Below, in pieces: positions 7,491 to 8,615 of a stretch of DNA of 8,615 nucleotides. A program made the translations under genes and the position numbers. The notes under the pieces were generated by a model. The model saw only the letters and a program-made list of their open reading frames with translations. It ran no database searches and was not told the origin of the DNA. The stretch's first letter is position 1. Each line of letters begins with the position of its first letter. The stretch comes from Clostridiales bacterium (GTDB lineage: Bacteria > Bacillota > Clostridia > Oscillospirales > QAMX01): NCBI GenBank assembly GCA_012841675.1, contig DUUG01000030.1, positions 1 through 8,615 of the forward strand, read 5' to 3'.

Positions 7491-7802
7491 TTACAGCTTG
7501 ATTTCGATCTCAACGCCGGAGGGCATCTCGAGCGACATCATGGCTTCCACGGTCTTCTGAGTGGGCTTCAGAACGTCAATCAGGCGCTTGTGGGTTCTGC
7601 GCTCAAACTGTTCACGGCTATCCTTGTGAATATGGACAGAACGGAGAATCGTAATAATCTCGGTCTTCGTGGGAAGGGGGATGGGGCCGGAAACCTTAGC
7701 GCCTGTGCGCGTGGCCGCCTCAACAATCCTCGCCGCCGACTGGTCTACCAGCTGGTGGTCATACGCCTTCAGTCTGATTCTGATTTTTTCGGTTTGTGCC
7801 AT
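7491..7802 (-). CDS. rpsJ: 30S ribosomal protein S10 (NusE)
   Basis: S10 is part of the small-subunit head and, as NusE, joins NusB and NusG in antitermination and transcription-translation coupling. The 103-residue product starts [20 protein letters not shown], continues with [16 protein letters not shown] (34-49), the exposed loop [20 protein letters not shown] (51-70) and ends [10 protein letters not shown]. Ile58 occupies the position of E. coli Val57, a site where changes affect tigecycline susceptibility in several bacteria; this is probably natural variation. The ATG at 7802 is 9 bases after a perfect AAGGAGG. It is the first gene of the operon, behind a leader of about 450 bases. Confidence 0.98.
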   Translation of the reverse strand: MAQTEKIRIRLKAYDHQLVDQSAARIVEAATRTGAKVSGPIPLPTKTEIITILRSVHIHKDSREQFERRTHKRLIDVLKPTQKTVEAMMSLEMPSGVEIEIKL

Positions 7803-7820
7803 TTTTCTTTTCCTCCTTGT

Positions 7821-7890
7821 CGTACGTGAAAAGCGGTGTTGTCGTCACTGTGCTCGGCGCGCTTTGCGCCGCCGCTTTACTTCGCGTACG
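7821..7890 (-). promoter_or_regulatory. long-range stem just upstream of the rpsJ ribosome-binding site
   Basis: On the transcribed strand CGTACG (7890-7885) can pair with CGTACG (7826-7821). After a small internal loop, AAAGCGG (7878-7872) pairs with CCGCTTT (7836-7830), and the adjoining CGGCGC (7871-7866) pairs with GCGCCG (7860-7855) around a five-base loop. This makes 19 base pairs in three helices, with an 18-base strand (7854-7837) bulged on one side. The basal helix ends three bases before the AAGGAGG of rpsJ. A competing hairpin, CGGCG-G-CGC-AAA-GCG-CGCCG (7874-7855), uses some of the same bases, so two folds are possible. The position suits translational control, which is inference. 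Confidence 0.45.
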
Positions 7891-7897
7891 GAGGGAC

Positions 7898-7906
7898 TTA
7901 TCCACA
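7898..7906 (+). promoter_or_regulatory. perfect DnaA-box match (TTATCCACA)
   Basis: The plus strand reads TTATCCACA, an exact match to the consensus DnaA-binding site, inside the S10 operon leader. It is alone: I see no second good match nearby and no replication-origin layout or origin genes. On the transcribed strand the same bases form most of the 13-base loop of a GG-AGGG/CCCT-CC hairpin (7915-7890), so conservation as RNA is a competing explanation. A chance match in a region of this size is unlikely but possible. Confidence 0.3.
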
Positions 7907-8135
7907 CACCCTGCCAAGCGTTTCATAAATGGCCATAATAATAGCCGGCTTTGTCGCCGTTCCTTTCGACCGGAACAAAACGCAAACCGGCAGACAATAC
8001 ACCAAGCCCGGCCCACGCCGAGTGACAAGCCTCCGCACAGCGGGGTTATACCGAAAATCGATACACTACCCACTCAAGAGAAAGCATTCGTCAAGGTGCG
8101 TCCAGTGTGAGAAAAATCCCAACCGCCCGATTGCG

Positions 8136-8166
8136 AAAAAGGCCCCGCACCTGCCCTAGGCAGGCC
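8136..8166 (-). terminator. possible attenuator/terminator in the S10 leader
   Basis: On the transcribed strand, GGCC+TGCC (8166-8159) can pair with GGCA (8155-8152) and, after a seven-base bulge, with GGCC (8144-8141), directly followed by TTTTT (8140-8136). A tighter alternative is the six-pair hairpin CCTGCC-TAG-GGCAGG, but that leaves nine bases before the U-run. The position, about 110 bases after the transcription start and ahead of rpsJ, suits premature termination. The bulged stem is not a textbook terminator, so confidence is low. Confidence 0.35.
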
Positions 8167-8193
8167 CGTCCTCTTTCCGGACATGCTCCACGG

Positions 8194-8213
8194 AAAAACC
8201 CGCATTCCTGCGG
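8194..8213 (-). terminator. short hairpin plus U-run near the start of the S10 leader
   Basis: CCGCA-GGAA-TGCGG (8213-8200) is a five-pair stem with a GNRA-type loop, followed by G and TTTTT (8198-8194). The stem is short for an efficient terminator. The upstream GCGG at 8224-8221 could pair instead with the CCGC arm, giving a mutually exclusive fold. The U-run can also pair into the next hairpin (8198-8172). Together these suggest a switchable structure, but this is inference. Confidence 0.3.
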
Positions 8214-8255
8214 CAACCTCCCGCTTCATCGCCTATTCCATAGTGACGCCTAAAT

Positions 8256-8284
8256 ATCATACAGTATTTTTCTGAATTTGTCAA
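8256..8284 (-). promoter_or_regulatory. sigma-A promoter of the S10-spc operon
   Basis: The minus strand reads TTGACA (8284-8279), a 17-base spacer, then TATGAT (8261-8256): a perfect -35, ideal spacing, and a -10 with five of six consensus bases. A strongly A/T-rich stretch lies upstream (8285-8340) and may act as an UP element. Transcription should start near 8251-8249, about 450 bases before rpsJ. This is by far the best promoter seen on either strand and fits the high expression needed for ribosomal proteins. Confidence 0.9.
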
Positions 8285-8308
8285 CCCCTGTAAACATAAT
8301 TTTTATTC

Positions 8309-8337
8309 TGGTAATTTTGGTATTTTTGTGGTAGAAT
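8309..8337 (+). promoter_or_regulatory. likely promoter of rsmA, extended -10 type
   Basis: TAGAAT at 8332-8337 is preceded by TGG, giving an extended -10 (TGn) element, with only a weak -35 (TGGTAA, 17 bases upstream). A nearby alternative is TTGGTA (8317-8322), 16 bases, TATACT (8339-8344). Either would start transcription about 40-50 bases before the rsmA ATG. The two divergent promoters are less than 60 bases apart, so their A/T-rich region is shared. Confidence 0.5.
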
Positions 8338-8395
8338 ATATACTGGAGTAGTTTTTTAGTACAATAAAGCCCGCCGCGGCAGAAGGAGTTAACCT

Positions 8396-8615
8396 ATGGA
8401 TTTGTGTAATCCGGCCGAGCTTCGCCCCTTACTGGAACGGCACGGTTTTTCCTTTTCCAAGTCTTTGGGCCAAAATTTTCTAATTGACGGCCGGGTGCCG
8501 GGAAAAATTGCCGCAAACTGCGCCCCCGTTTCGGCCCAGGATGCTATGCTTCCTTCTGTTTTGGAAATCGGACCCGGCGCCGGCGCTTTAACGGCCGCCC
8601 TTGCCCGCCGTTTTC
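8396..8615 (+). CDS. rsmA: 16S rRNA (adenine(1518)-N6/adenine(1519)-N6)-dimethyltransferase, N-terminal part (cut by window edge)
   Basis: RsmA (KsgA) uses S-adenosylmethionine to dimethylate two adjacent adenines in the 3'-terminal hairpin of 16S rRNA, a late checkpoint in small-subunit assembly; loss gives kasugamycin resistance in E. coli. The first 73 residues are present. They contain the family motif KSLGQNFLID (22-31) and the methyl-donor-binding motif VLEIGPGAGALT (55-66). The ATG at 8396 is 7 bases after AAGGAG. The gene diverges from the ribosomal operon and its remaining three quarters lies beyond the window. Related erythromycin-resistance (Erm) methylases share these motifs, but the N-terminus KSLGQNFLID and housekeeping setting favour RsmA. 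Confidence 0.93.
   Translation, partial: MDLCNPAELRPLLERHGFSFSKSLGQNFLIDGRVPGKIAANCAPVSAQDAMLPSVLEIGPGAGALTAALARRF

Larger units (their letters stand above)
7803..8250 (-). promoter_or_regulatory. long structured 5' leader of the S10 operon
   Basis: These roughly 450 bases lie between the predicted transcription start and rpsJ and hold no convincing protein gene. Hairpins visible on the transcribed strand, in order, are CCGCA-GGAA-TGCGG (8213-8200), TTTTTCCG with CGGAAAGA (8198-8172), CCTGCC-TAG-GGCAGG (8164-8150), CAATC-GGGC-GGTTG (8133-8120), GTATCGA-TTT-TCGGTAT (8064-8048) and CCGC-TGT-GCGG (8043-8033). Next come a TTCC/GGAA stem near 7970, a GG-AGGG/CCCT-CC stem (7915-7890) and a long-range stem (7890-7821). 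Several contain G-U pairs that would be A-C mismatches on the other strand, which supports function as RNA from the minus strand. Regulation by a ribosomal protein or by attenuation is plausible but unproven. Confidence 0.6.

Noticed and set aside
7855..7874. The near-palindrome here as an intrinsic terminator
   Set aside because: It is GC-rich and stable but no U-run follows on either strand, and it lies just before a ribosome-binding site.
7898..7906. A replication origin at the DnaA box
   Set aside because: Only one box is seen, with no box cluster and no dnaA, dnaN or origin-type gene context; the surroundings are a ribosomal operon leader.
7759..8073. A minus-strand frame of up to 104 codons in the S10 leader that runs into rpsJ in another frame
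   Set aside because: No ribosome-binding site precedes any of its starts, the sequence resembles no family I know, and it overlaps rpsJ out of frame. The hairpins explain the region better.
8120..8250. A small stable RNA such as SRP RNA or 6S RNA at the start of the leader
   Set aside because: The strong promoter and GGAA loop raised the idea, but the conserved SRP apical sequence and the 6S long-bubble layout are not evident. An untranslated leader explains it more simply.

Overview
The window is the S10-spc ribosomal protein gene cluster of a bacterium, read almost entirely on the minus strand, plus the start of a divergent gene on the plus strand. Gene content and order, zinc-binding (type Z) S14, strong GGAGG ribosome-binding sites and the moderate-to-high GC content point to a Firmicute of class Clostridia, perhaps the Oscillospiraceae/Ruminococcaceae. 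That placement is inferred from protein character, not from a search.

Layout in transcription order, right to left: promoter (8256-8284), a long untranslated leader (about 8250 to 7803), then rpsJ, rplC, rplD, rplW, rplB, rpsS, rplV, rpsC, rplP, rpmC, rpsQ, rplN, rplX, rplE, rpsN, rpsH, rplF and the first 31 codons of rplR, which runs off the left edge. This is the canonical bacterial order with nothing inserted or lost. Most gaps are 13-35 bases; three junctions overlap by one base as TAATG. The exception is a 98-base gap between rpsJ and rplC that holds two hairpins. I see no internal promoter or terminator between rpsJ and rplR, so the 18 genes look like one transcription unit.

The 593 bases between rpsJ and the rightmost gene contain no convincing protein gene. 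They hold a near-consensus sigma-A promoter for the ribosomal operon (TTGACA, 17 bases, TATGAT), its roughly 450-base leader, and a likely promoter for the plus-strand gene. The leader has several hairpins, two or three of them near U-runs, and a long-range stem that ends just before the rpsJ ribosome-binding site. It also has one perfect DnaA box, located in a hairpin loop. The rightmost gene (8396 onward) is the start of rsmA/ksgA, the 16S rRNA dimethyladenosine methyltransferase, cut by the window edge.

The products assemble into both ribosomal subunits: S10, S19, S3, S17, S14 and S8 in the small one; L3, L4, L23, L2, L22, L16, L29, L14, L24, L5, L6 and L18 in the large one. RsmA modifies 16S rRNA late in small-subunit assembly, so both transcription units serve ribosome production. 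The coding part is conventional. The least explained part is the structured leader and the rpsJ-rplC spacer.
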